Below are positions 8,925-18,502 of a stretch of DNA of 64,000 bases, in pieces; within the stretch, counting starts at the first letter, position 1, and each line of letters opens with the position of its first letter. The position numbers and the translations under genes were made by a program. Source of the DNA: Bacteroidales bacterium (GTDB lineage: Bacteria > Bacteroidota > Bacteroidia > Bacteroidales > FEN-979); assembly GCA_023231065.1 (NCBI GenBank), contig JALNWE010000001.1, positions 1-64,000 of the forward strand, read 5' to 3'. The notes beneath the pieces were generated by a model. That model was not told where the DNA came from. It saw nothing but the letters and a program-made list of their open reading frames with translations, and ran no database searches.

Positions 8925-9599
8925 ATGGACGAATTTTCTAAATATGCAGCAGGTCACCGTGGTATAAACCCATTGACCCTCGAAAAATACAAATCAATTT
9001 CCGCCAATTATATTTCGCCGACCATCATTGAGGAGCGACAATTAAATGTTGCCACGATGGATGTTTTTTCACGTCTGATGATGGACAGGATCATTTTCCT
9101 GGGAGTCCCTATCGATGATTATGTAGCCAACATCATTCAGGCACAGCTCCTCTTCCTTGAGTCCGTAGATTCGCGAAAAGATATTCAGATTTATCTGAAT
9201 ACCCCAGGAGGATCGGTATACGCTGGACTTGGAATTTATGATACCATGCAATATATCAATCCTGATGTAGCAACAATTTGTACCGGTATGGCTGCTTCCA
9301 TGGGGGCAATATTATTATGTGCCGGGGAAAAAGGTAAAAGAACTGCCCTGAAACACTCACGGATCCTTATCCATCAGCCGATGGGGAGCGCCGAGGGGCA
9401 AGCTTCGGACATTGATATTACGGCCCGTGAGATCCAAAAAATCAAGAAAGAATTATATGAAATTATCGCGCTGCATTCAGTCCAACCTTATAAAAAAATA
9501 TTGAAGGATGCAGACCGTGACTATTGGATGACCAGTGAAGAAGCGTTGAAATATGGTATGATCGATGAAATCCTGACCCGTTCAAAAAAGGAGAATTAA
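8925..9599 (+). CDS. clpP: ATP-dependent Clp protease proteolytic subunit ClpP
   Basis: ClpP forms the two-ring, 14-subunit serine protease chamber served by ClpX. The 224-residue product has catalytic Ser125 in TGMAASMGA, His150 in RILIHQPMG and an Asp near 199 in DADRDYW. The Ser-His and His-Asp spacings (25 and about 49 residues) match the family. The N-terminal extension of about 28 residues over E. coli ClpP is probably partly propeptide. clpX follows 12 bases downstream. Confidence 0.97.
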   Translation: MDEFSKYAAGHRGINPLTLEKYKSISANYISPTIIEERQLNVATMDVFSRLMMDRIIFLGVPIDDYVANIIQAQLLFLESVDSRKDIQIYLNTPGGSVYAGLGIYDTMQYINPDVATICTGMAASMGAILLCAGEKGKRTALKHSRILIHQPMGSAEGQASDIDITAREIQKIKKELYEIIALHSVQPYKKILKDADRDYWMTSEEALKYGMIDEILTRSKKEN

Positions 9600-9611
9600 T
9601 CTTTATTAAAT

Positions 9612-10847
9612 ATGCCTAAGGTTGTAGAGAAATGTTCATTTTGCGGCCGTGAGAAAAGTGAAACACTTGTTCTTATTGCAGGCTTGAATGGCCACATCTG
9701 CGATAGTTGCGTCCAGCAGGCACAGATGATCCTGCAGGAAGAATTAAGCGCAGAAAGAAACAAGGATTTCGCAGAGCATAAATTACTTAAACCCGTTGAA
9801 ATCAAAAAGCATCTTGATCAGTTTGTCATCGGGCAGGAAGATGCTAAACGAGTTATCTCTGTTGCAGTATACAATCATTACAAAAGGATTTCACATTTCG
9901 AGCGTGCAAAAAAAGATGATGTTGAGATTGAAAAATCCAATATTGTCATTGTGGGTGAAACGGGGACGGGTAAGACTTTACTTGCAAGAACCATTGCACG
10001 GATGCTCAATGTCCCGTTTTGCATTGCTGACGCAACAGCTTTGACTGAAGCCGGATACGTAGGTGAAGATGTGGAAAGCATCCTGGCCAGGTTATTCCAG
10101 GTTGCCAATTACAATATATCAGCTACCGAACGGGGAATCGTTTTTATTGATGAAATCGACAAAATTGCCCGCAAAGGTGATAATCCTTCTATAACCCGTG
10201 ATGTTAGCGGGGAAGGTGTCCAACAGGCATTGCTGAAAATGTTGGAGGGTTCGATTGTGAATGTACCCCCTCAGGGAGGAAGAAAGCATCCGGAACAAAA
10301 GATGATCCAGATCAACACACAAAACATCCTCTTCATTACCGGAGGCGCTTTTGATGGTATCGATAGAAAAATTGCCAACAGATTGCAAACCAGCCAGATC
10401 GGCTATAAGACAGATAAAAAGCATGATTCGATCGATAAGGATAACCTTTTGCAATACATCTCCCCGGTTGATTTAAAAGCATATGGATTGATCCCCGAAC
10501 TAGTTGGACGAATGCCCATTGTTACCTTCATGCGCTCACTGGACCGGCAAACGCTTCGCCGAATTCTCACGGAACCTAAAAATTCACTTGTTAAGCAATA
10601 TACCAAACTGTTTGAAATCGATAATATTAAATTAACTTTTGAGCCTGAGGCACTTGATTTTATCGTTGATAAATCCGTCGAATTCAAACTTGGGGCCCGG
10701 GGATTACGATCCATTCTGGAAGGCATCATGCTTGATCCCATGTTTGAATTACCTTCAAAAGGATCGGCCAAAGCCTTACACATTACAGCGCCATATGTGG
10801 AAGAAAAATTCCAGAAAACAAATATGGCAAAGCTTAAAGTTGCCTGA
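9612..10847 (+). CDS. clpX: ATP-dependent Clp protease ATPase subunit ClpX
   Basis: ClpX is the AAA+ unfoldase that feeds substrates, including SsrA-tagged proteins from the SmpB pathway, into ClpP. The 411-residue product has the zinc-binding domain with C8, C11, C30 and C33, Walker A GETGTGKT at about 117-124, Walker B FIDEIDKI and pore loop GYVGEDVE. The ClpP-contact loop reads IGY instead of the common IGF. It is co-directional with clpP, 12 bases apart. Confidence 0.97.
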   Translation: MPKVVEKCSFCGREKSETLVLIAGLNGHICDSCVQQAQMILQEELSAERNKDFAEHKLLKPVEIKKHLDQFVIGQEDAKRVISVAVYNHYKRISHFERAKKDDVEIEKSNIVIVGETGTGKTLLARTIARMLNVPFCIADATALTEAGYVGEDVESILARLFQVANYNISATERGIVFIDEIDKIARKGDNPSITRDVSGEGVQQALLKMLEGSIVNVPPQGGRKHPEQKMIQINTQNILFITGGAFDGIDRKIANRLQTSQIGYKTDKKHDSIDKDNLLQYISPVDLKAYGLIPELVGRMPIVTFMRSLDRQTLRRILTEPKNSLVKQYTKLFEIDNIKLTFEPEALDFIVDKSVEFKLGARGLRSILEGIMLDPMFELPSKGSAKALHITAPYVEEKFQKTNMAKLKVA

Positions 10848-10904
10848 TATACCAAACCCATTGTGATTTTCGTTTGTTTAAGATCCAACTGAACCGGGTA
10901 TCCA

Positions 10905-11489
10905 ATGTGGAAAGGAATACTCACTATAATTTTATTTCTAGGGTTTTATTATTCAGGAATTTCCCAGGACACCACGCATATCACTGTTCCCGCGCAGATA
11001 GTTAACGGAGATACTTTAGCTCTTTTGAACATTAACCCGGTGATGATATTTCCACCGGTTCATTTTACATCAAAAAGACAGACAATACGATATGACAGGT
11101 TGGTTTATAACGTAAAAAAAGTTTATCCTTATGCAAAGCTTGCCGGGGCCAAACTGAAAGAATATAATACCATCCTGAAGGCAATCCCAACAGAGAAGGA
11201 ACGTAAAATATTTATAAAACGAGCAGAAAAAGAACTTGAAGCTGAATTCGGTGATGAAATCAAAGGCCTGACCTTCTCACAGGGAAAAATCCTGATCAAA
11301 CTTATTTATCGTGAAACAGGCAATTCTACTTTTGATATCATCAAAGATCTACGGGGCAGTTTTTCGGCCTTTATCTGGCAGACTTTAGCAAGAATATTCG
11401 GATATAACCTGAAAACCATGTATGATCCTGGCGGTAATGACCAACCTATTGAGCAGATTGTTCTGATGATTGAAGCCGGAGTTATATAA
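10905..11489 (+). CDS. DUF4294 domain protein, secreted
   Basis: This 194-residue protein has a signal peptide (residues 1-20, ending SGISQ) and the conserved Bacteroidota DUF4294 core, including YDRLVYNVKKVYPYAKLAG and GKILIKLIYRETG. Function is unknown. It probably acts in the periplasm. It follows clpX by 57 bases on the same strand and may be in the same transcript. Confidence 0.75.
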   Translation: MWKGILTIILFLGFYYSGISQDTTHITVPAQIVNGDTLALLNINPVMIFPPVHFTSKRQTIRYDRLVYNVKKVYPYAKLAGAKLKEYNTILKAIPTEKERKIFIKRAEKELEAEFGDEIKGLTFSQGKILIKLIYRETGNSTFDIIKDLRGSFSAFIWQTLARIFGYNLKTMYDPGGNDQPIEQIVLMIEAGVI

Positions 11490-11542
11490 TTCCGATATTT
11501 GCTCAATAAATTTAACTTTACCGACGAATTGCATCAGACAGA

Positions 11543-13510
11543 ATGAAATTATCGATCGTCATTGTCAACTATAATGTAAAATACTTCCTGGAGCAGTGTT
11601 TGCACTCGGTTCAGAATGCCTGCCATAACCTTGAAACCGAAATTTTCATTGTTGACAATAATTCCGTTGACGGGTCCATAAAAATGGTCAAAGAAAAATT
11701 TCCCGATGTTCATTTGATCCAAAATAAAGATAATAAAGGTTTTTCTGCAGCCAATAATCAGGCGATACGACTATCCAAAGGTGAATATATTCTTTTATTG
11801 AATCCGGATACCATTGTTGAAGACGATACCCTCGCCAAGGTTGTAGAATTCATGGATTTGCATCCTGATGCAGGAGGGTTGGGGGTTAAGATGATTGACG
11901 GAAAGGGGAAGTTTCTTCCTGAAAGTAAAAGAGGGTTGCCAACGCCCCTGGTTTCTTTTTTTAAAGTATTCGGATTTTCATCTCTCTTTCCGAAGTCCCA
12001 TCTGTTCGGTAAATATCATCTGGGATATCTCGATAAGGATAGTATCCACAAGGTTGACGTTCTCGCTGGCGCTTTCATGGTGGTGCGAAAAAAAGTATTG
12101 GACGAGATCGGCCTGCTGGATGAATCTTTCTTTATGTATGGTGAAGATATTGATTTGAGTTACCGGATCACGCAAGCAGGTTATAAGAATTATTATTTCC
12201 CGGGAACAAGGATAATTCATTACAAAGGTGAAAGCACGAAAAAAAGCAGCCTGAATTACATTTTTGTTTTCTATAATGCGATGATCATCTTTGCGAAAAA
12301 GCATTTTTCGCAACAAAATGCACGGACTTTTTCCGTGATGATTAACCTCGCAATTTATTTCAGGGCTTTTATATCGATCCTTGCCCGTTTTTTAAAGAAA
12401 ATCATACTGCCCTTGATTGATGCATTCCTGATTTTCATAGGAATATTTGTTATTACCGGATATTGGGAGAAGCATTTAATTTTTACGGAAGGAGGTCATT
12501 ACCCAAGTGCATTTCTTTCTATAGCGGTTCCGATATACCTGATAATTTGGATCTTTTGCATATACCTGAGCGGAGGGTATGATAAACCAGTCCGGTTACG
12601 AAAGATCATCCAGGGCATGGTAGTTGGGACAGTCATTATTTTATTATTCTATAGCTTGCTGAATGAACACTATCGGTTCTCAAGAGCCCTGATCCTGCTC
12701 GGATCCCTATGGGGAACTGGAGTCATCATCGGGGTCAGGTTCTTACTCCATTTTTTAAATATCAGCGAATACCGGCTCAACGCTGAGAAAAATAAAAGGT
12801 TCATCATTGTCGGTGAAAAAGAAGAGGTTGAAAGGGTTTCGGAACTTTTACAAAAGACTGTCATGAACCCTGCTTTCATCGGATTGGTGAGTTACCGGCA
12901 TCATAATAATAATTTCAATGGATTTATTGGCCATCTGGGCCAGATCAAAGAAATAATTACCATCCATAAAATTGATGAAGTGATTTTTTGTGCCAAGGAT
13001 ATCCCTGCCCAGGTGATCATAGATAAAATGTCTGATTTGAAAGACGAGCAGGTTGACTACAAAATTGCGCCACCAGAAAGTCTTTCCATTATAGGCAGTA
13101 ATTCCATCAATACTTCCGGGGACCTTTATATTATCGACATCAATGCCATCATTAAAAAATCAAACCGACGTAACAAGCGGATGCTGGATGTAACGGTGTC
13201 ATTGATTTTATTGCTCTTATATCCACTGCTCATTTTTATTGTTAAGAAGCCTGTCGGAGTATTGAAAAATATTGGTGCAGTTCTTTTTGCCATGAAATCA
13301 TGGGTTGGTTATACCTATCTATCTGAAAGTGAAACACAGAGATTACCCGAAATAAAATCCGGGGTATTGAACCCACAGGATGCTTTTAAACAAAAAAACT
13401 TATCCGAAGAAACCATAATACGGCTTAATCTTCTTTATGCCCGCGATTACAAGCTGGCAAATGATATTAATATCATTATCAAAGGATTCAGTCAGTTAGG
13501 CCGATCGTAA
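11543..13510 (+). CDS. Family 2 glycosyltransferase fused to a degenerate sugar-transferase scaffold
   Basis: Residues 1 to about 240 are a GT-A family 2 glycosyltransferase of the rhamnosyltransferase-like kind: IVNYNVKYFLEQCL start, NPDTIVEDD metal-binding segment, and MYGEDIDLSYRI acceptor motif. Then come about five membrane segments (roughly 265-410), a Rossmann-like domain (KRFIIVGEKEEVERV onward) as in CoA_binding_3 sugar transferases, and a further membrane stretch after NKRMLDVTVS. The C-terminus keeps fragments of the bacterial sugar-transferase fold (LPEIKSGVLNP; LLYARDYKLANDINIIIK) but lacks its catalytic core. It probably acts in envelope polysaccharide synthesis at the inner membrane. 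Acceptor is unknown. Confidence 0.8.
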   Translation: MKLSIVIVNYNVKYFLEQCLHSVQNACHNLETEIFIVDNNSVDGSIKMVKEKFPDVHLIQNKDNKGFSAANNQAIRLSKGEYILLLNPDTIVEDDTLAKVVEFMDLHPDAGGLGVKMIDGKGKFLPESKRGLPTPLVSFFKVFGFSSLFPKSHLFGKYHLGYLDKDSIHKVDVLAGAFMVVRKKVLDEIGLLDESFFMYGEDIDLSYRITQAGYKNYYFPGTRIIHYKGESTKKSSLNYIFVFYNAMIIFAKKHFSQQNARTFSVMINLAIYFRAFISILARFLKKIILPLIDAFLIFIGIFVITGYWEKHLIFTEGGHYPSAFLSIAVPIYLIIWIFCIYLSGGYDKPVRLRKIIQGMVVGTVIILLFYSLLNEHYRFSRALILLGSLWGTGVIIGVRFLLHFLNISEYRLNAEKNKRFIIVGEKEEVERVSELLQKTVMNPAFIGLVSYRHHNNNFNGFIGHLGQIKEIITIHKIDEVIFCAKDIPAQVIIDKMSDLKDEQVDYKIAPPESLSIIGSNSINTSGDLYIIDINAIIKKSNRRNKRMLDVTVSLILLLLYPLLIFIVKKPVGVLKNIGAVLFAMKSWVGYTYLSESETQRLPEIKSGVLNPQDAFKQKNLSEETIIRLNLLYARDYKLANDINIIIKGFSQLGRS

Positions 13511-13589
13511 AATGAAAATCGAAGCCATTCTTACTAAATGGCTAAATTGTGAAGAAACTTGAATCTTTCAATATTAATTAACCCATCTG

Positions 13590-14414
13590 ATGGAACTGAA
13601 ACTTACCAGACCGATTGTATTCCTGGATCTCGAAACAACCGGGATCAAGGTAGCTACTGACCGTATCGTAGAAATTTGTCTCCTGCGTGAACAGGTTGAC
13701 GGCACTATTAAGATTAAAGCCCAAAGGGTCAATCCTGAAATTCCGATACCTCCGGAAGTGACTGCAATTCATGGGATTACCAATGAAGATGTCAGAGATT
13801 GCCCGACATTTAAGCAAATAGCACATGAACTGGATCAATTTCTGGAAAATTGTGATCTTGCTGGTTATAATTCAAACCATTTTGATATACCTCTGCTGGT
13901 AGAAGAATTTCTCCGTGCCGGTATGGATTTTGATCTCAGGGGCCGCCGTTTTGTTGATGTCCAGAATATATTTCATAAAATGGAACCCCGTACCCTGTCA
14001 GCGGCTTATAAATTTTATTGCCAACACGAACTCATCAATGCCCACAGCGCTGAAGGAGATACACGGGCCACCTATGAAATCCTCAAAGCCCAATTGGACC
14101 GCTATGAAAATGTGACTTTAAAAGACCGAAACGGGAATGAAATTCAACCTGTCGTCAATGACATCAAAACCCTTTCTGATTTTTCCACTTTAGGTAAATC
14201 TGCAGATCTGGTTGGACATATCATATATAATGATAAAAGTATAGAGATCTTCAATTTCGGGAAACATAAAGGGAAACCAGTCGTTCAGGTATTCAAGGAT
14301 GAGCCTTCTTATTACGATTGGATGATGAAAAGTGAATTTCCTCTTTCCACTAAGAAAGTAATAACATCAATTAAACTTAAAGGGTTCAACAACGAATCAG
14401 TTAGGCTCGGTTAA
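13590..14414 (+). CDS. DnaQ-like 3'-5' exonuclease with C-terminal DUF3820-like domain
   Basis: The DEDDh exonuclease domain occupies residues 1 to about 170: FLDLETTG (first Asp and Glu), NSNHFDIPLL (second Asp), and HSAEGDTRAT (general-base His and last Asp). The C-terminal part has FNFGKHKGKPV, typical of a DUF3820-like module often found on Bacteroidota exonucleases. It could be the proofreading subunit of DNA polymerase III or a repair exonuclease; sequence alone does not separate the two. It is followed 20 bases later by the FAH-family gene. Confidence 0.88.
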   Translation: MELKLTRPIVFLDLETTGIKVATDRIVEICLLREQVDGTIKIKAQRVNPEIPIPPEVTAIHGITNEDVRDCPTFKQIAHELDQFLENCDLAGYNSNHFDIPLLVEEFLRAGMDFDLRGRRFVDVQNIFHKMEPRTLSAAYKFYCQHELINAHSAEGDTRATYEILKAQLDRYENVTLKDRNGNEIQPVVNDIKTLSDFSTLGKSADLVGHIIYNDKSIEIFNFGKHKGKPVVQVFKDEPSYYDWMMKSEFPLSTKKVITSIKLKGFNNESVRLG

Positions 14415-14434
14415 TTTAACCCATCCTTTAAACT

Positions 14435-15046
14435 ATGAAAATCATATGCATTGGTCGAAATTATGTTGATCATATCAGGGAACTCAATCATTCTATACCC
14501 TCTGACCCGGTTTTTTTCCTAAAACCAGATACTGCATTACTGATACGGAACCGGCCGTTTTATTATCCGGCATTTACCGGCAATATTCATTATGAAATTG
14601 AACTGGCGCTGAAGATTTGTAAGGTAGGGAAGAATATACAGTCAAAATTTGCAGGTAATTACTATAATGAGATAGGGATCGGTTTCGATATGACAGCACG
14701 CGATTTACAGGAAAATGCAAAACAGAAGGGTCTTCCCTGGACAATGGCAAAAGGTTTCGATCAATCGGCCCCTCTGGGTAAATTTCTCCCTAAATCATCT
14801 TTTCCTGATGTCACGAACATCCCATTCCATCTCGATTTAAATGGGAAAACGGTGCAGATCGGTAATTCTTCTATGATGATTTTTTCCTTCAGTGAAATTA
14901 TCGTTTATATTTCACGGTTCATGACCCTGCACACCGGTGATATTATCTTTACCGGGACTCCTGCCGGGGTCGGCTCTGTCAAACAAGGAGATAAACTGGA
15001 AGGGTTTATTGGAGATCAAAAACTATTAAATTGCCTGATCAAATAA
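14435..15046 (+). CDS. Fumarylacetoacetate hydrolase family protein
   Basis: This 203-residue FAH-fold protein begins KIICIGRNYVDHIREL and has the metal-binding EIELALKI stretch, a GFDMTARDLQ block and the family end motif TGTPAGVG. Relatives act as acylpyruvases, oxaloacetate decarboxylases or 2-hydroxyhepta-2,4-diene-1,7-dioate isomerases. The substrate cannot be told here. It converges with the DUF721 gene, with 23 bases between the stops and no clear terminator hairpin. Confidence 0.88.
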   Translation: MKIICIGRNYVDHIRELNHSIPSDPVFFLKPDTALLIRNRPFYYPAFTGNIHYEIELALKICKVGKNIQSKFAGNYYNEIGIGFDMTARDLQENAKQKGLPWTMAKGFDQSAPLGKFLPKSSFPDVTNIPFHLDLNGKTVQIGNSSMMIFSFSEIIVYISRFMTLHTGDIIFTGTPAGVGSVKQGDKLEGFIGDQKLLNCLIK

Positions 15047-15069
15047 AACATCAATATTACTGGAGATTA

Positions 15070-15360
15070 TCAGGTAAGTATTATCTCGTCGATTACATTT
15101 GAGCCCACTGCTTTGTTCAATCCCTGGATGATCTTGTTGCGGGCGTACATTAATTCGTTCTTCAACGCGGCAGACTCAACTTTCACGTATAACGTCTTCC
15201 CCTGTATATTCAATCTTTTCGTATTTTTCGCAACGATTTCGCCCACAACACTTTCCCAGGAAGCCAATACTTGAGCCTGACTCATTTTATTGTTCAGGTG
15301 ATATTTTTCAAAAAATTCTTCAATAGCCACTTTGATGGGCTTTTCATTTGATTTTCTCAT
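15070..15360 (-). CDS. DUF721 protein (DciA-like)
   Basis: This 96-residue protein has the KH-like DUF721 core (VLASWESVVGEIVAKNTKRLNIQGKTLYVKVESAALKNEL). DUF721 proteins include DciA, the replicative helicase loader found where DnaC is absent. The gene sits 26 bases downstream of recF on the same strand, so it is in a DNA-replication/repair context that fits DciA. Assignment to DciA proper is inference. Confidence 0.8.
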   Translation of the reverse strand: MRKSNEKPIKVAIEEFFEKYHLNNKMSQAQVLASWESVVGEIVAKNTKRLNIQGKTLYVKVESAALKNELMYARNKIIQGLNKAVGSNVIDEIILT

Positions 15361-15386
15361 ATACCGGAGATACCGGACAAAGATAC

Positions 15387-16490
15387 CTATTCTTCCCGAT
15401 TCAGGATTGGCAGGCAGAAAATTTTGTGATCTATATCCATGGCATCGAAAATCACACGGATGCGTTGTTCACTGGTATCAGTTATAAAAACCTGACCAAA
15501 ACTATGCTCGCTAACCAATTTAATTAGCTGGGCAACCCGCAGATCATCCAGTTTATCAAAAACATCATCCAGGAGAAGGATGGGCTTGAACCCCCTAATG
15601 GTACAAGTATAGTCAAACTGAGCAAGTTTGATCGCAATCACAAAAGATTTTTGCTGACCCTGACTACCAAATTTCTTGACAGGATATCCATCCAATAAAA
15701 ATTCCAGATCATCTTTATGAATGCCGATGGTAGTATATTGTGCGGACTGGTCGGCGTTAATTGCATCTTTGAATTTTTTCCGGTAAGGCGTATTTAATAA
15801 TTGTGAAATATAGTGAATGTCAACCTTTTCACTTCCGCCTCCGATCAGGTTGAAAAAACGCTGGAAAACCGGGACGAATTGTTCAAGGAACTTTTTTCTT
15901 TTTACCAAAACATTCTCCCCTCGTTGAATAAGTTGCTCATCCCAAATATCTACTGCCGCGGCATCAAAATATTGATTTTCGGCAAATGACCGCAGTAAGG
16001 TATTGCGCTGTACCAGCGCTTTGTTATACTGGATCAGATCGTCGAGATACAGCTTATCAAATTGTGATATGACGCTATCAATATATTTTCGCCGGAGTTC
16101 ACTTCCGTCATTGATCAGGTCCCTGTCATAGGGTGAAATCATGACCAGTGGAAAATTACCGATATGGTCTGATAATCGTTCGTATTCTTTTTTATTGATC
16201 AAAAATTTTTTACGCTGGTTTTTTCTTTGGATGCACTGGATTAATTCATGGATGCCCTCTCCCCTGATAAAACTACCATGAAGAGCAAAAAAATCATCCC
16301 CATGCCTGATATTTTGAGCATCCAAAGAAGTAAAATAACTTTTACAAAATGAAAGGTAATGGATGGCATCAAGCAAATTTGTCTTTCCGACCCCATTGTT
16401 TCCAACAAAACAATTGATTTTATCAGAAAAAGCGAATTCTTCCTGTAGATAGTTTTTAAAACTGGTCAGGGATATCTTTTCAAGGTACAT
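15387..16490 (-). CDS. recF: DNA replication and repair protein RecF
   Basis: RecF is an SMC-like ATPase that helps load RecA at gapped DNA. The 367-residue product has Walker A GNNGVGKTNLLDAI near residue 35, the ABC-type signature FGSQGQQKSF and Walker B ILLLDDVFDKLDD. The start MYLEKISLTSFKNY is at 16490, one base after the ispH stop; an upstream in-frame ATG at 16523 would overlap ispH and adds residues not seen in the family. Confidence 0.94.
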   Translation of the reverse strand: MYLEKISLTSFKNYLQEEFAFSDKINCFVGNNGVGKTNLLDAIHYLSFCKSYFTSLDAQNIRHGDDFFALHGSFIRGEGIHELIQCIQRKNQRKKFLINKKEYERLSDHIGNFPLVMISPYDRDLINDGSELRRKYIDSVISQFDKLYLDDLIQYNKALVQRNTLLRSFAENQYFDAAAVDIWDEQLIQRGENVLVKRKKFLEQFVPVFQRFFNLIGGGSEKVDIHYISQLLNTPYRKKFKDAINADQSAQYTTIGIHKDDLEFLLDGYPVKKFGSQGQQKSFVIAIKLAQFDYTCTIRGFKPILLLDDVFDKLDDLRVAQLIKLVSEHSFGQVFITDTSEQRIRVIFDAMDIDHKIFCLPILNREE

Positions 16491-16491
16491 G

Positions 16492-17370
16492 CTACTGTTC
16501 AAACTTTTTAATTTCCCTTTCAATTTCTTCCATCAACCATCTTGGCGTAGAAGTCGCACCGCATATTCCAACTTCCTGAACTCCGGTAAACCAATCCATT
16601 CTCAATTCTGAAATACTTGAAATGAGTATTGTCTTCGGGTTTACTTCTTTACAAACCCGGTAAAGGATCATGCCATTTGAGCTTTTCTGACCGCTTACAA
16701 ATATCACCAGGCCGAACCTGGCGGCAAATTCACGCAAATAGCCTGAACGGTTCGAAACCTGTCGGCAAATACTGTCATTCCATTCAAAATCAATTTTCCC
16801 ATCAGGAGAAAAAGCTGCCATTTTTTCCTTAATGATTCCGACAATCCGGTTGAAACCATCAATGCTTTTTGTCGTCTGACTATACAATCTGACCGGTCTT
16901 GAAAAGTCAATTTTCTTCAGGTCTTCTTCATCTCCTATCACAATTGCCTTGCCATTCGTCTGACCCACAAGACCATTGACTTCTGCATGTCCTTCTTTCC
17001 CATAAATGACGATCTGGCCATTTTTTGATTTCATTTCCTGATATCCATGTTGAATGACATGTTGAAGATTAAGCACAATCGGACAGGAGGCGTCAATCAG
17101 TTCAATATTGTTTTCAACAGCGATCTTATAAGTTTCAGGTGGTTCACCATGGGCCCGGATCAACACCTTACAATCCCTGATGGTTTTCAGTTCCTCATTG
17201 TTGATGATGATCAATCCCATATTTTTCAGCCTGTTCACTTCCATATTGTTGTGCACAATATCTCCCAGGCAATAAAGTACAGGGTTATGTTTCAATTCTC
17301 GTTCGGCTGCTTCAATTGCATAAACAACCCCAAAACAAAAACCCGAGTGAGGATCAATTGTAATCTTCAC
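16492..17370 (-). CDS. ispH: 4-hydroxy-3-methylbut-2-enyl diphosphate reductase IspH
   Basis: IspH is the last enzyme of the MEP isoprenoid pathway and makes IPP and DMAPP using an oxygen-sensitive [4Fe-4S] cluster. The 292-residue product has the three cluster cysteines in SGFCFGV (C12), DASCPIV (about C95) and ICGATSTP (about C270), and the substrate-binding histidines HNNMEV and RAHGEP. It precedes recF by one base and follows porQ by two bases, so the three form one tight minus-strand unit. Confidence 0.95.
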   Translation of the reverse strand: MKITIDPHSGFCFGVVYAIEAAERELKHNPVLYCLGDIVHNNMEVNRLKNMGLIIINNEELKTIRDCKVLIRAHGEPPETYKIAVENNIELIDASCPIVLNLQHVIQHGYQEMKSKNGQIVIYGKEGHAEVNGLVGQTNGKAIVIGDEEDLKKIDFSRPVRLYSQTTKSIDGFNRIVGIIKEKMAAFSPDGKIDFEWNDSICRQVSNRSGYLREFAARFGLVIFVSGQKSSNGMILYRVCKEVNPKTILISSISELRMDWFTGVQEVGICGATSTPRWLMEEIEREIKKFEQ

Positions 17371-17372
17371 TT

Positions 17373-18437
17373 CTATTGTTTTTTTACAAATTCCTGAAGA
17401 TTGACTGAAAGGGTAATATAATTCCGGTAGGCGCCATACTGATCAGTTGATCGAGTGTAATCCAGTTGAAACATTTTTACATGTAATCCGGCGCCCATTG
17501 AAAATCCGGCAAGACCGGTTTTGCCGTTGATTTTTAATTCCTGACGGGTCTGATAATTATATCCTACGCGGATGGCAACAACTTTTGCGATGGTCAGTTC
17601 AGCGCCTAAAACGATATGTCTCATCAGATTATCTGCAAATTTTGCAGCGCCTGTTTTTTCCTTAACCTCACCGGTAATAGGGTCAGGCTGATTATCCGGA
17701 TCGTCGGGATCAAAATAGGACAAATCCCAATGGTTCAGATCGGTGATAAGCTCGGAAAACCTCAGCGGGATATGCTTAAGTTTTTCAGATAACCCGATCT
17801 GCAATTCAAAAGGAAGTGAAACCCGCTGATTGGCCACATAAGGTGACAGTTCCAACCCGATATTCCTGCCAATGAGAGAAGCAGTAAACGATTTGTCTTT
17901 TGAGGTATAAGTACCTGCGACATCTACCGCGATGCCAAATGATCGGTAAGTATCCAATTGAGAATAGATCAGTTTTCCATTGGCGCCAATGGAAAATAAA
18001 GGAGTGAGTTGACGTCCCCATCCAATATTTAAAGCATATTCAGAAGCATAAAAGTCACCGGTTGGATTTTCAGCCGCATCCATTCCGGTGAATTTCCCAT
18101 AGTTGATATACTGCAAACTACCAACAAAACTTCCTGCTTTTTTGAAATTATAGGCATACGCCACAAATCCGTAATTGATCCCTCCTGGACTATGTACATA
18201 GCTAAATGCCAGACTATTACTCATTTCTGGTATGATCAGGGACGGATTGGCTTGGGTCAATGTGAGATCGTTGTCGTTGACGGCTAAAAAATTACCTCCC
18301 ATGGAGGCAATCCTGGCAGAGTTGGTATAGCCAAGGAACTTATAAGTTCCCAGACCTCCAATCTGTGCATAAAGCCCTCCAAACAGAATGATAACAAAAA
18401 GAGTAGTAAGAAAAAACCTTTTTATTGTATAAGACAC
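17373..18437 (-). CDS. porQ: Type IX secretion system protein PorQ
   Basis: The 354-residue protein has a signal peptide (residues 1-25, ending LYAQ) followed by the PorQ start pattern IGGLGTYKFLGYTNSARIASMGG, then NDLTLTQANPSLI and repeated amphipathic beta strands. PorQ is an outer-membrane barrel of the type IX secretion system, implicated with PorZ in attachment of secreted proteins to surface lipopolysaccharide. Its presence indicates that this organism uses T9SS. It lies 2 bases upstream of ispH on the same strand. Confidence 0.88.
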   Translation of the reverse strand: MSYTIKRFFLTTLFVIILFGGLYAQIGGLGTYKFLGYTNSARIASMGGNFLAVNDNDLTLTQANPSLIIPEMSNSLAFSYVHSPGGINYGFVAYAYNFKKAGSFVGSLQYINYGKFTGMDAAENPTGDFYASEYALNIGWGRQLTPLFSIGANGKLIYSQLDTYRSFGIAVDVAGTYTSKDKSFTASLIGRNIGLELSPYVANQRVSLPFELQIGLSEKLKHIPLRFSELITDLNHWDLSYFDPDDPDNQPDPITGEVKEKTGAAKFADNLMRHIVLGAELTIAKVVAIRVGYNYQTRQELKINGKTGLAGFSMGAGLHVKMFQLDYTRSTDQYGAYRNYITLSVNLQEFVKKQ

Positions 18438-18502
18438 GTGGCAGTTTTAATATTTCAAGTTATTCTAACGGTTTTTCTGAAAAAATATTTTATTCCATTC
18501 TA

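Noticed and set aside
18435..18440. parS centre (CACGTG) near parAB
   Set aside because: Flanking bases do not form the 16-bp parS palindrome.
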